Positions 1 through 7,959 are shown, counted from the first letter of the stretch. The stretch: 21,845 nt of DNA from an uncultured Gemella sp. (GCF_900766305.1 NZ_CAAFUZ010000017.1:1-21845); one strand, 5' to 3'. The notes: generated by a model from the sequence alone, not told the origin. Program-made: numbers and translations.

Positions 1-113
1 TCTTAGTTAATTATTTTTGTACACCTTAATTATATTGGATATTTGTCTTTTTGCATATAAAAATTGAAATCCGGGGCTGGAATTTTTCCATGCCCCGGAT
101 TTAGTATACAACC
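1..113. repeat. Left arm of perfect terminal inverted repeat
   Basis: Every base of 1-113 is the reverse complement of 21731-21843 (position p pairs with 21844-p); the match stops at 114. The right copy runs on to the last base, so the element may extend beyond the left edge. Its core at 67-102 is a strong hairpin: arm AAATCCGGGGCTGGAA, loop TTT, and a return arm with one bulged T at 91. The GC-rich stem stands out in AT-rich DNA. It lies downstream of the terminator of the leftmost gene. It could be a dispersed intergenic repeat, a bidirectional terminator, or a repeat that broke the assembly. Confidence 0.95.
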
Positions 114-141
114 AAAAAAGACAACCAAATTAGGTTGTCTT
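114..141 (-). terminator. Rho-independent terminator of the acyltransferase operon
   Basis: Read on the minus strand, AAGACAACC (141-133), a six-base loop and GGTTGTCTT (126-118) form a perfect 9-bp stem, followed by a T run at 117-114. The stem includes the last codons of the acyltransferase gene and its loop contains the TAA stop, a compact gene end. Confidence 0.85.
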
Positions 142-1140
142 AAATGATTTTCCAATAATAAATGGGAAAGTATTATTAATTATCTTAGCAATCAATTCAC
201 ACAATATTATCGCTAAAAATAGTTCTACAATGGCTATTATATAATTACTAACGAATATTCCCGTATACTTACCAGCAAGTTGCTCCATAATAATATCTAA
301 AATGTATAGGACTATTGGTGAATGATATGCATAATATATCAGCGTGTTACCACCAATTCTCTCTAGTATTGGTATATTTGGTATATTTTTGAATAATATA
401 AAGCTTGCCCAGATACCAAAGAAAGCAGCAATAAAATACAAGGAAATTGAATTAATCTGTTGATAATATAGATCTACTCTCGTGTTATAAACTCCACATA
501 TGATACTTACTACCGTAACCGGTAAAAAATATACTTTTCTGAAATATCTTTGTAGCGTAGCTAGATTCTTTCTCAATACATATCCAGACAAAATAAATAT
601 TGATGCATATGGTACAAGATCAAAACTCCAAATTAACCAAAATTCCATCTCATATAGTTTTTTTCCTAAACTACCAGATAATATAAGTACAATATATACA
701 ATTATATATTTATATAATGTATCACTATATTTTATCGCAAAATAACAAACCAGTTCTGCTAAGAATAACACATTTAAAAACCACAATTGATAATAAATAT
801 GCATTCTATCAGCCACTATCATAGCTTTTATAAAATGTATAATATCTATTTTCAATATAAATTGCGGTTGTAAGATAAATGATTTAATAGAAAATATAGA
901 AATATTCATTAAAAAACAAGGTATAACTATAGTTTTAAACTTTCTAACAAAGAATTCAAAGAACGATGTATACTTAGCTACGTTTAAAGTCATCCCGGAT
1001 AAAAAGAAAAATAAAGGTATATGGAATATATATAATAATAATTTCACTTTGGCTGGAGTATATCCCATATGACCAGCTATTACTAAGATTATACAAAAAG
1101 CCTTTAACATATCAATATATTTAATTCTCTTACTGCTCAC
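130..1140 (-). CDS. Acyltransferase family 3 membrane protein (surface glycan O-acyltransferase)
   Basis: This 336-residue protein has about ten hydrophobic segments. Its N-terminus is typical of the acyltransferase-3 family (OafA/WecH type): a short basic start, YIDMLKAFCIILVIAGH with the conserved helix-1 His, then the HIPLFFFLSG motif. Such proteins move acetyl or similar groups onto cell-surface sugars at the membrane; the acceptor here cannot be told. The start is GTG at 1140, with AAGGAG nine bases upstream inside the end of the preceding gene. The GTG overlaps that gene's TAG by one base, so translation is probably coupled. The partner is a GT-C-like membrane protein, which suggests the two decorate one polysaccharide. 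The family is secure; the substrate is unknown. Confidence 0.88.
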   Translation of the reverse strand: MSSKRIKYIDMLKAFCIILVIAGHMGYTPAKVKLLLYIFHIPLFFFLSGMTLNVAKYTSFFEFFVRKFKTIVIPCFLMNISIFSIKSFILQPQFILKIDIIHFIKAMIVADRMHIYYQLWFLNVLFLAELVCYFAIKYSDTLYKYIIVYIVLILSGSLGKKLYEMEFWLIWSFDLVPYASIFILSGYVLRKNLATLQRYFRKVYFLPVTVVSIICGVYNTRVDLYYQQINSISLYFIAAFFGIWASFILFKNIPNIPILERIGGNTLIYYAYHSPIVLYILDIIMEQLAGKYTGIFVSNYIIAIVELFLAIILCELIAKIINNTFPFIIGKSFKTT

Positions 1141-2738
1141 TACTTATCACTCCTTAATTTATATATATTCATATCATTTGAAATATCACTTTCTTTTACA
1201 AAGTAAACATCTTTATCATAATTTTCTTTAAACAGTACTCTGATTTTATCGAAAACACTAGAGTCTTTAGGCAAAATAAATTTAATATTATCACTATTTA
1301 CCGCACTAGAAAGTATATTATTCGTATCTTTCACTCCAAATCCTTTTAATTTACTATGATATTCAGGCGAAAATGTTTGCCATGTTCCAAAAGTTATTAT
1401 ATTTTTTGTTAATTTATCTTTCTCAACAAAAACCTTACTTACATTCGGTTGAGAGCTAACTAAGTTTCCGTATCCTGAGATAATATATAAATTATCTTTA
1501 TTATTGATTAGTACATTGTTATAATCCTTATTAATATCATGAGAATGATAATTAAACCAATACAATTCATTTTTTCCATAGCTCCATATATTATCCATTA
1601 ATAGTATGCATAAAATTGTAAAGATAACACCTTCTAGATTATTCACTAATTTATAGTTTCTTTTTATAAACAACTCATTACCATATACAATAAAAATAAA
1701 TAAAGCTAGAATAATGATAGGTATATAGACTCTCTCTACTACTCTTTGTCTAACTATTAGGGCTGCTAGCAGAGCTAAAGGACTCAAAAATAGCAGATAT
1801 CCATAATAACTTTTAGATTTGTAAAATATAAAAACAAGAATTACAAAAAATGTAAACAACTTATAAAATTCATTAGAAAAGTACTCAAGTATTATCTTTT
1901 TAATCGAAAAATTATATTTTTCTGATACTGATCGTACTTTATCAAGATTATCTAATAGTTCATTACTAAAGATTTGTTTTTCTGAGAGTATCCAAGAATT
2001 ATGACTTACTAATGTATTTTCAGTAATACCAATCTTATCTAGACTTTCTTTTTTTTCAGAATAATCAATAGCAGGATAGTCTCTAATCAAAGTACTCTTT
2101 TCATTCCATTCTATATAAGATTTTTCTACATCGTTACTTTGTATAAATAACCAATTGGTTAAACTTACAACAAAAATTGTACTAATTAATATAGCTGTTC
2201 GTTTTACCTTTTTATTCCTAATTAGTTCAAATATGATTATCGCCAAACATAATGCCAAAAGACTTGATATTATTTGAACTCTAAGAGAGATACCGATAAA
2301 TATAAGCATAATAGGAAAAACTATGTTTTCTTCTTTATAAAGTAAAAATATTCCCGAGATAGACAACAAATAAGCAACCACGGAGTATGTAAAATATTTT
2401 AATAAAGCAAACTCTATTACTAAAACTATTATCCATAGAACCATTTTATATTTTCTATCTCTCAGCAGATAAAGCAAACATGAAAAACTTATACTATACG
2501 CTGATACTAAAAAAACGAAGAAGATATTAATATTTGAAAATAAACTCTGTAATATTACTAATATCTTGGTTAATATTATTCCCATGTAGGGAAGTAACAT
2601 ATATTCTTTATTTAAAATCGAATAATTAATTGTAACATCATCAACAGCATGATAAATATATCCATATAAATATCTATACAATACTACAATAAACAATGGT
2701 ATAGCAATTGAAATTATTATCGATGTGTTTCTCTTCAC
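1140..2738 (-). CDS. Polytopic membrane protein, GT-C/GtrII-like, unknown substrate
   Basis: This 532-residue protein has about ten predicted membrane helices in residues 1-390, then a soluble C-terminal part of about 140 residues. After the first helix comes a DD pair in HAVDDVTINY, as in GT-C glycosyltransferases and GtrII-like O-antigen glucosyltransferases. A long loop follows the helices around residues 200-280, containing IRDYPAIDYSEKKESLDKIG. This is the layout of lipid-linked-sugar transferases or polymerases of surface polysaccharide, but no family can be named firmly. The start is GTG at 2738, preceded by a GGGGGGAG purine run and the string TAAGTAGTG, the same stop-start overlap seen at its own 3' end. 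Its stop overlaps the GTG of the acyltransferase gene, so the two form an operon. Confidence 0.72.
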   Translation of the reverse strand: MKRNTSIIISIAIPLFIVVLYRYLYGYIYHAVDDVTINYSILNKEYMLLPYMGIILTKILVILQSLFSNINIFFVFLVSAYSISFSCLLYLLRDRKYKMVLWIIVLVIEFALLKYFTYSVVAYLLSISGIFLLYKEENIVFPIMLIFIGISLRVQIISSLLALCLAIIIFELIRNKKVKRTAILISTIFVVSLTNWLFIQSNDVEKSYIEWNEKSTLIRDYPAIDYSEKKESLDKIGITENTLVSHNSWILSEKQIFSNELLDNLDKVRSVSEKYNFSIKKIILEYFSNEFYKLFTFFVILVFIFYKSKSYYGYLLFLSPLALLAALIVRQRVVERVYIPIIILALFIFIVYGNELFIKRNYKLVNNLEGVIFTILCILLMDNIWSYGKNELYWFNYHSHDINKDYNNVLINNKDNLYIISGYGNLVSSQPNVSKVFVEKDKLTKNIITFGTWQTFSPEYHSKLKGFGVKDTNNILSSAVNSDNIKFILPKDSSVFDKIRVLFKENYDKDVYFVKESDISNDMNIYKLRSDK

Positions 2739-3158
2739 TACTTACTCCCCCCTTTCCTTAAAATATAATATTCAAAATTCAATAACACTAGTATAATACT
2801 ATAATTAAGCATTTATTTCAACTTCAACTAATATAAGTTCTTCAACTTACTACTACAAAAAAGTTTTAGCTTCCCTGTTTTACTTTGGATGTCTTGACAA
2901 CTACTAACAAGGGATAACAGTCATTAATTTAAGGTTTTGTAAAATCTTTCTTCCTGTATTTTACTGTAGAATTTTAAAAAACATTGTCAAAAATATATTC
3001 AATTATCTATCATATATAAAAGAGATTAAATAATGTAAAATAAAAGAACTAGTTTAATTTTAAGCTAGCTCAATATTTTAATTTTTTTCATTAAAAGGTT
3101 TATTCTTTTAAAAAGTCTTTATTTTTTTATAAAGAGTAGTTTATAATTAAATTATAAT
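2739..3158. other. Intergenic stretch without a recognised gene
   Basis: About 420 bases of very AT-rich DNA separate the minus-strand operon from the plus-strand accessory genes. Stops occur in all frames and no open stretch resembles a protein. Two related tracts, TTCCCTGTTTTACTTTG near 2871 and TTCCTGTATTTTACTGT near 2952, may be an old repeat. A short CTTTAT/ATAAAG hairpin lies at about 3115-3135, and a TATAAT at 3153-3158 could serve the HTH remnant. Confidence 0.5.
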
Positions 3159-3473
3159 ATTTTTAATGAGCTAGTAGCTCAGAGAAAATTAAAAATAACT
3201 AGAATTTCTAATAATATTGGTATAAGTAGATCTACATTAAATTCATTAACAAGAAATGATAGAAAAGGAATTCAATATGATACTTTAAATAAATTATGTA
3301 ACTATTTTAATGTAACTCTTTCTGAATTTTTCAGTTACATTCCTTATGATATTAGTTTTAACTTTGAAATAATGGATGAAAAAGGAGAAGTTATAAACTA
3401 AGTTGATAAGATAGAGTATACTGAAAAAAAGCGAGCATTACTTTTATTAATGTATTTGACAATAAAGGAGTAA
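3159..3473 (+). pseudogene. Small XRE/Cro-type HTH regulator, start lost
   Basis: The frame through 3168-3401 reads as a compact Cro/C1-type helix-turn-helix of the HTH_26 kind. It carries RKLKITRISNNIGISRSTLN, then KGIQYDTLNKLCNYFNVTLS and EFFSYIPYD. This is the usual layout of a 65-80 residue DNA-binding regulator. No ATG, GTG or TTG is in frame upstream of the domain. An ATG at 3166 is one base out of frame and reaches TAG at once; adding one base after it would give Met-Glu-Leu-Val-Ala-Gln. No Shine-Dalgarno sequence is visible. After the TAA at 3399 the same frame continues as VDKIEYTEKKRALLLLMYLT to a TAA at 3471, so the gene may also have lost its C-terminus. It is either a decayed gene or one using an unusual start. 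Confidence 0.6.
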
Positions 3474-3478
3474 AAAAC

Positions 3479-3769
3479 ATGCTTTCGAGATATTATATTG
3501 TATTCTAACAACGTTTAATACAACTGGTTATATATATGAAGGGGGGAGTTTTTTAGGAAGTAAAAGGTAATTTTTCAAATGTTCTATTAGATTGAGAAAA
3601 ATTTAAAAATGTGAAAAACAAATTTATAGCATTTTTGAAACAACTTGAGGTTCAATGGTAAACAAAAATAATTGAGGATATAATGTATTATCTTTCTAAT
3701 AATATAAATGAGAAAGTTTATAAAAATTTTATCTCTTTTTTAGAATCAGACATTAATAGATATATATAA
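3479..3769 (+). pseudogene. Degenerate reading frame with four in-frame stops
   Basis: An ATG at 3479 has a good ribosome binding site (AAAGGAG at 3464-3470). The frame stops after nine codons, but the following text remains protein-like across stops at 3506 (TAA), 3554 (TAG), 3593 (TGA) and 3659 (TAA). It ends with KIIEDIMYYLSNNINEKVYK and FISFLESDINRYI before a TAA at 3767, just upstream of the intact membrane-protein gene. I read this as a small gene of about 95 codons decayed by point mutation. In DNA this AT-rich, four stops in 96 codons is no more than chance would give, so the call rests on the ribosome binding site, the position and the look of the protein. No homologue is recognised. 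Confidence 0.3.
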
Positions 3770-3790
3770 TAGTAAGTAAGGAGATTTTAA

Positions 3791-4501
3791 ATGGAAAACT
3801 TAGATTTTGATTATATGTATAATGAAGCAACTAAAATTTTCACTTTTATATTTATGTTGATTATATCAATTTCTTTAGTGGTAATTATTGCTTTTTTAAT
3901 ATATTCATTTTGTAAAATACTAAAATTCATGTGGGATGAAAATAATTATAAAAATGGAAAATTAGACAAAGTGGATCGTATAAAAAACTGTATTATGTTT
4001 ATGGGTGTCAATATGCCAGTTCGACTTTCAGTAGATGAAATGGTAAATTTAGCTAGTCAAGTAGATCCTATTAAAATAGTTAATATTTTAAAGAATCAGG
4101 AGATTAGTAGATTAAAAAAAGTACATAATGCATTAAAGAACGAGAAAAAAGAATCTAGTGAAAAAGTGAAGTTTAGTGAAGTGGTAAAAAATTTTTATTC
4201 ATATTTAGGTGGAGTAATCACTACATATTTCATCGGAAAAGATGAAATAAAGAAAATACTTGATGGAACTATATTTAACTTGAAAGATAATTTGGAAACC
4301 AACAAGAAAATAATTATTATAAGTATATTAGTGATATTGTTTATTATTATGATTATATTTGTTTCTATATTTATTATAATTTATTTCAAAAGAAAACTTG
4401 GATGGGTAAAAAACGATTATGATTTTTTAATAAATATGATCGATGATGAGATAAAGTCAAGAGAAAAAGCACTGGTGAAAAATACTAGTGCTGAAAAATA
4501 A
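3791..4501 (+). CDS. Two-helix membrane protein of unknown function
   Basis: This is an intact gene of 236 residues. ATG 3791 is preceded by AAGGAG with seven bases between. The first hydrophobic helix covers about residues 14-42. A charged middle region of about 130 residues includes VNMPVRLSVDEMVNLASQVD and a Lys/Glu-rich stretch. The second, very strong helix (IIIISILVILFIIMIIFVS) covers about 173-198, and a short charged tail follows. I recognise no family. The ends-in-membrane layout with a soluble centre occurs in small phage-exclusion, immunity and stress proteins, but nothing here proves such a role. It is the only complete gene in a patch with a broken HTH regulator, a broken frame and IS debris, which suggests an acquired module. 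Confidence 0.75.
   Translation: MENLDFDYMYNEATKIFTFIFMLIISISLVVIIAFLIYSFCKILKFMWDENNYKNGKLDKVDRIKNCIMFMGVNMPVRLSVDEMVNLASQVDPIKIVNILKNQEISRLKKVHNALKNEKKESSEKVKFSEVVKNFYSYLGGVITTYFIGKDEIKKILDGTIFNLKDNLETNKKIIIISILVILFIIMIIFVSIFIIIYFKRKLGWVKNDYDFLINMIDDEIKSREKALVKNTSAEK
4463..4492 (-). terminator. Possible minus-strand terminator hairpin
   Basis: AGCACTGGT (4468-4476) and ACTAGTGCT (4484-4492) can form a nine-pair stem with one mismatch, at the very end of the two-helix protein gene. The T run is on the minus strand (4467-4463), so it would stop leftward transcription. No leftward gene ends here, so its role is unclear. Confidence 0.3.
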
Positions 4502-4604
4502 TAAACAAGTTTTATATTATTGTAACTCTATTATGTCATATAAATGTTGTAATAACAATGTTTATATGCTTACTGATATAGTAAAATTGCAGTGTTATAA
4601 TTGA

Positions 4605-4907
4605 TGTGAGACAAAGATAAAAAAAGAAGAGCAAATCCTGTATAATGAAATTACGACTAATCAAAAAAAGGAATTTACTCTTATGAAAACTATTATAACA
4701 GAAAACTTACAAAATACACAACGATATATACCTCATCCTTTAGAAACAAGACTAGCCGCTGTAAAAATATATCGAAATAATAACTCTATTAACTTTATCT
4801 GTAGCCGTTACAAAGTTTCTAAAGCATCTTTAATACGTTGGAATAGAAAATATAATGGAGCCAAAGAATCACTTATGGATAAGTCTCAAAAACCACATTC
4901 TCCCTAA
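4605..4907 (+). mobile_element. 5' remnant of an insertion sequence
   Basis: The stretch from TGTGAGACAAAG at 4605 carries a TATAAT box at 4641-4646 and the first 74 codons of a transposase, then stops abruptly at about 4905, where acyltransferase coding sequence begins. The left end is inferred from the position of the transposase start; the right end and any second terminal repeat are missing. The element is therefore a fragment that cannot move by itself. Confidence 0.55.
4683..4907 (+). pseudogene. Truncated transposase, N-terminal HTH only
   Basis: The 74-residue product has the helix-turn-helix start of an rve/DDE-type IS transposase: LETRLAAVKIYRNNNSINFI, CSRYKVSKASLIRWNRKY, then ESLMDKSQKP. 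In complete transposases of this type the last motif leads into a second helical region and a DDE integrase core of roughly 200 residues, all absent here. The start ATG has an upstream AAAGGA. The TAA at 4905-4907 overlaps the first codons of the neighbouring acyltransferase fragment, which marks the recombination joint. The exact IS family cannot be fixed from this piece. Confidence 0.75.
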
Positions 4908-5395
4908 CTGGTGGTGGTACTATAGGCCACTCATATACTATATGATTGGAGTAGCTTTCTCTTACAATAAAAATGTCCTGAAAGATTTGATCTATAACTC
5001 AAAAATTTTATTTTTTGATAACTCTTATAATTAGTACACTGTCATATAATTTTTTTGATATACATTTAGAATCTATGCTACATGTTAATATCTTCATTGT
5101 AGTTATCACAACATGCATCTTTTCATGGTTGCTTAATCTAGATATTAATGTGAATTCAAAACTTAGACCTGCCATCATTTTCGTATCAAATAACACTTTA
5201 TTAGCCTACCTACTTTCATATATTATAGATAATATTACATATCCTTTTGTAAATCAGATTACTAATATGAATATGAGGTTCAGTCTGTTTCCAGTCGTCG
5301 TAGTCCTGAACTTCATACTGACTATAATCCTTGTTATAATCGTAAGAATTATATTATCAGTACTTTCAAAATCTGTAAAACTTGTAAAAAGATAG
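4906..5395 (+). pseudogene. 3' fragment of an acyltransferase-3 gene with a frameshift
   Basis: The frame starting at 4906 reads NWWWYYRPLIYYMIGVAFSY followed by NKNVLKDLIYNSKILFF, then meets a six-T run at 5011-5016. Removing one T joins it in frame to ITLIISTLSYNFFDIHLESM and a further hundred residues ending at 5395. The joined protein is a series of hydrophobic helices. The stretch PAIIFVSNNTLLAYLLSYII and the closing helix before a basic tail resemble the last third of OafA-type acyltransferases. The 5' half has been replaced by the IS fragment, so this is a dead gene even without the frameshift. The TTG at 5015 is not a credible start because the protein-like text begins upstream. It may be a relative of the intact acyltransferase at the left end. 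Confidence 0.65.
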
Positions 5396-5423
5396 TTTCA
5401 CATTATTGTGAGACTATCTTTTT
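5386..5423. terminator. Bidirectional terminator after the acyltransferase fragment
   Basis: AAAAAGATAGTTTCACA (5386-5402) pairs with TGTGAGACTATCTTTTT (5407-5423) as a 17-bp stem with one G-U pair and a four-base loop. A or T runs on both sides let it work in both directions. It overlaps the stop of the pseudogene. Confidence 0.85.
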
Positions 5424-5447
5424 ACTATTTCTTCCAATATTAAAACA

Positions 5448-5482
5448 AAAACTCGAATCTAGATTCCCCAGATTCGAGTTTT
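5448..5482 (-). terminator. Terminator of the metal ATPase operon
   Basis: AAAACTCGAATCT (5448-5460) and AGATTCGAGTTTT (5470-5482) form a 13-bp perfect stem around a nine-base loop. On the minus strand the second arm runs into T-rich sequence. It lies about 75 bases past the stop of the ATPase gene, whose transcription it probably ends. Confidence 0.75.
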
Positions 5483-5557
5483 ATTATTTAGTTTACATAT
5501 TCAAAAGAAGAGTCACCTTCTTCCCAATATAATCAGCTCATCACCTTTTGATTTTCT

Positions 5558-7612
5558 CTACTTAATATTAAAATTCTTAAGTACAATACTAAATGTTGTT
5601 AGATTGTGCAGTAATGCTAATAAATTCGATGGTAATACATTTATTAATCCTAAGAATATTAGTGAACTATTAATAGATACCGTACTCTTAACGTTATTGC
5701 TCATTTGAGCTCGTAGTGTTTTTGAAACATCTGATAATAGTAATAATGAATTTAGTGAATCTGATTTTAGGACAACATCACTAATTTGTTTTGAAAGATC
5801 AGCACTTTCGCTCATAACGATACTTACGTCACTTTCTGATAATGCTGCTGAGTCATTTAGACCATCACCTATCATTAGGACGTGTCGTCCTTGTTCTTTT
5901 TCATTCTTAATGTATTCAAATTTCGTAACTGGTGTCATACTTGTATGTACTTCATCAAAAGTTACATCTTTTAAAATTTTCTTGGTTCTAATTTCATTAT
6001 CCCCTGTTAAAAGAACTACCTTTTTACCTCTATTTCTAAGTTCAGTTAATACTGCACTAGCTTCATCTCTTAATGGGATATCTACACAGAAAATTGAGAT
6101 TAATTTCCCTTTATACCCTAAGAATAGTAGATTATATTGTTCTTGTTTTTCGGCTATGATTTGTTCTTGCTCGGCAGTAACAACTACACCTTCATCTTTT
6201 AGCAATTGTCTACTTCCGATAACTACTTTCTCTCCGTCAATATGAGATACTATCCCTTTCGAAGCAATGTGATATAACTCTGTATGCATCTCTTCATGCT
6301 CAATTCCATCTTCTTCTGCCTTACTTACAACGGCACTGGCAATCGGATGATAGATGTGCTCCTCTAAACACGCTCCAATTCTAAGAACTTCTTCATAAGA
6401 ATATTCATAAAATGGTAGTACTTCCTGAATATACGGTTTAGATACTGTGATTGTTCCTGTTTTATCAAAAACAAATGTATCTATATCCTCATATTTATCA
6501 AGGGTTACTGAATTTTTTACCACAATTTTTTGATCAATTAGGTTTTTTATAGTAGTTAGATATGCTACAGGTGTTGATAATTTTAATGCACATGAGTAAT
6601 CTACTAGTAAGAACGACATCGCCTTCGCGAATGATCTTGTAAATAAATATGTTAGTCCCATCGCTAGGAAATTATATTTTACTATACTATCAGCTAATTT
6701 GATATATTTGTAATGATATGTATCCTCTCTATTTTCAGAATCTTTCATCAACTGAATTAAATGTTGGATACGACCATTGACTTGTGGATTTTCAACTTTT
6801 AGTTTAATCTCACCGTTAACAACTATCGTATTAGAATAGACCTCATCTCCAATATTCTTCACAACTGGGAAACTTTCTCCTGTCAATGAACTTTCATCAA
6901 CACTAGCTCCCCCATTCATTACAATACCATCAAACAAGATTTCATTTCCTTCTGAAACTAGAATTATATCACCTTTTTTAACCTCTGCACAAGTTACTTT
7001 TCTATTACCTTCTTCTTCAACAATCCAGATTTCTCTATCCATAGAAGTCAGGCTTTGTTCTAGTACTTTTACAGATTTTTTCTCAGACCAGTTGTTTAAA
7101 GATTCTCCTAATTCTAGGATGAACATAATAGAACTTGCCGTTTCACGAGCTCCCGTCGCTAATGAGACTAGGATTGCTGCAGAGTCGAGAGTTTCCATAG
7201 TAATTTGCTTGCGTCCTAATAATTTCAGCGTATCTTTTAAATATCCTGATGCTTTCCACCATGTATGAATAGCTCTTAGTGGTAACGGCACGAATAATTT
7301 AGACATCACACGCCAAAACATGGCATCTACAATTATTGAATAAGGACTTTCTTCAGCTACTACTACTGGATTTTCATAACAGTCTCTTACTTTTTCTTTA
7401 TCTACTAATTTAAAGAATTCTTGTAAACAACTACCGTATCCCTCTTTAAATATAACAACAAAAGTGTACTCATCTTGATAAAAGTCCACTTTTTGTATAT
7501 TTTCAATTTTTGATGCCTGTTCTTTAAAATATGCTTTTACATCTGGTGTTAAGCGAAAATTAGCTCTAACCCTCGCTCTTGCACTTGAAAGATGTAATAT
7601 TTTGAAATCCAT
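5558..7612 (-). CDS. Heavy-metal (P1B-like) P-type ATPase
   Basis: The 684 residues include all core P-type ATPase motifs: TGES at 244-247 in the actuator domain, the phosphorylated Asp in DKTGTIT at 383-389, the nucleotide-binding HP at 422-423, TGDNE at 536-540 and GDGLND at 583-588. The metal-site helix reads DYSCALKLSTP (338-348), with Ser-Cys-Ala where many P1B pumps have CPC or SPC. The last helix reads LLHNLTTFSIVLKN. The N-terminus (1-70) is like a degenerate heavy-metal-associated domain and has no CxxC. This should be a membrane cation exporter; the metal is not determined, and Zn, Mn or Fe are all possible. It lies one base downstream of a small partner gene (TAA-G-ATG), with an AGAGGA ribosome binding site inside that gene. 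Confidence 0.92.
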   Translation of the reverse strand: MDFKILHLSSARARVRANFRLTPDVKAYFKEQASKIENIQKVDFYQDEYTFVVIFKEGYGSCLQEFFKLVDKEKVRDCYENPVVVAEESPYSIIVDAMFWRVMSKLFVPLPLRAIHTWWKASGYLKDTLKLLGRKQITMETLDSAAILVSLATGARETASSIMFILELGESLNNWSEKKSVKVLEQSLTSMDREIWIVEEEGNRKVTCAEVKKGDIILVSEGNEILFDGIVMNGGASVDESSLTGESFPVVKNIGDEVYSNTIVVNGEIKLKVENPQVNGRIQHLIQLMKDSENREDTYHYKYIKLADSIVKYNFLAMGLTYLFTRSFAKAMSFLLVDYSCALKLSTPVAYLTTIKNLIDQKIVVKNSVTLDKYEDIDTFVFDKTGTITVSKPYIQEVLPFYEYSYEEVLRIGACLEEHIYHPIASAVVSKAEEDGIEHEEMHTELYHIASKGIVSHIDGEKVVIGSRQLLKDEGVVVTAEQEQIIAEKQEQYNLLFLGYKGKLISIFCVDIPLRDEASAVLTELRNRGKKVVLLTGDNEIRTKKILKDVTFDEVHTSMTPVTKFEYIKNEKEQGRHVLMIGDGLNDSAALSESDVSIVMSESADLSKQISDVVLKSDSLNSLLLLSDVSKTLRAQMSNNVKSTVSINSSLIFLGLINVLPSNLLALLHNLTTFSIVLKNFNIK

Positions 7613-7613
7613 C

Positions 7614-7895
7614 TTATTTTTCCTCTAATTCTTGAAGATTGCTTTCTCTTTTTTCTTTTTCGTATAAGTCTTTAGCATCCGCTACAACATCATCAGCATG
7701 TTGCTTGATATTTGATACTGTTCCTTCTACTCCATCTTTTGCTTTATATAATTTTGATAAAACAACTGAGTAACCTTTCTTAGCATCTTTACTTGCTAGA
7801 AGTTTAAGACCTAAAGTTCCGAATGCTACTCCTCCTGCGAATACTCCTGGTGTTTTAAGTGCAGCTTTTGCTACTTTTAATGCTTTGATTGACAT
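7614..7895 (-). CDS. Small one-helix protein paired with the metal ATPase (PacL-like)
   Basis: This is a 93-residue protein with a short basic N-terminus, one Gly-rich membrane helix at about 16-36 (TPGVFAGGVAFGTLGLKLLA), then a charged helix rich in Lys, Asp and Glu ending in LQELEEK. It matches the layout of mycobacterial PacL proteins (DUF1490), which sit just upstream of CtpC-type pumps and help assemble and stabilise them. Firmicutes have a similar family next to P-type ATPases, which I believe is listed as DUF6110. The acidic tail might bind metal, but it lacks the His residues seen in some PacLs. ATG 7895 has a perfect AAGGAGG. The role is inferred from gene order and layout. Confidence 0.75.
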   Translation of the reverse strand: MSIKALKVAKAALKTPGVFAGGVAFGTLGLKLLASKDAKKGYSVVLSKLYKAKDGVEGTVSNIKQHADDVVADAKDLYEKEKRESNLQELEEK

Positions 7896-7930
7896 ATTTA
7901 ATTCCTCCTTATATACTTTATATTAATTTT

Positions 7931-7959
7931 ATTATATCACTTTGCAAATTATATGTAAA
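7931..7959 (-). promoter_or_regulatory. Promoter of the metal ATPase operon
   Basis: On the minus strand TTTACA (7959-7954) and TATAAT (7936-7931) are 17 bases apart, and TGA before the -10 makes it an extended -10. The predicted start is about 30 bases before the gene, leaving no room for a riboswitch. Confidence 0.75.

Noticed and set aside
5015..5395. A stand-alone 126-residue membrane protein starting at TTG 5015
   Set aside because: There is no ribosome binding site, and matching protein text continues upstream in another frame, so it is the tail of a broken acyltransferase gene.
7896..7930. A manganese or other metal riboswitch before the ATPase operon
   Set aside because: The promoter lies so close that the leader is about 30 bases, too short for one.
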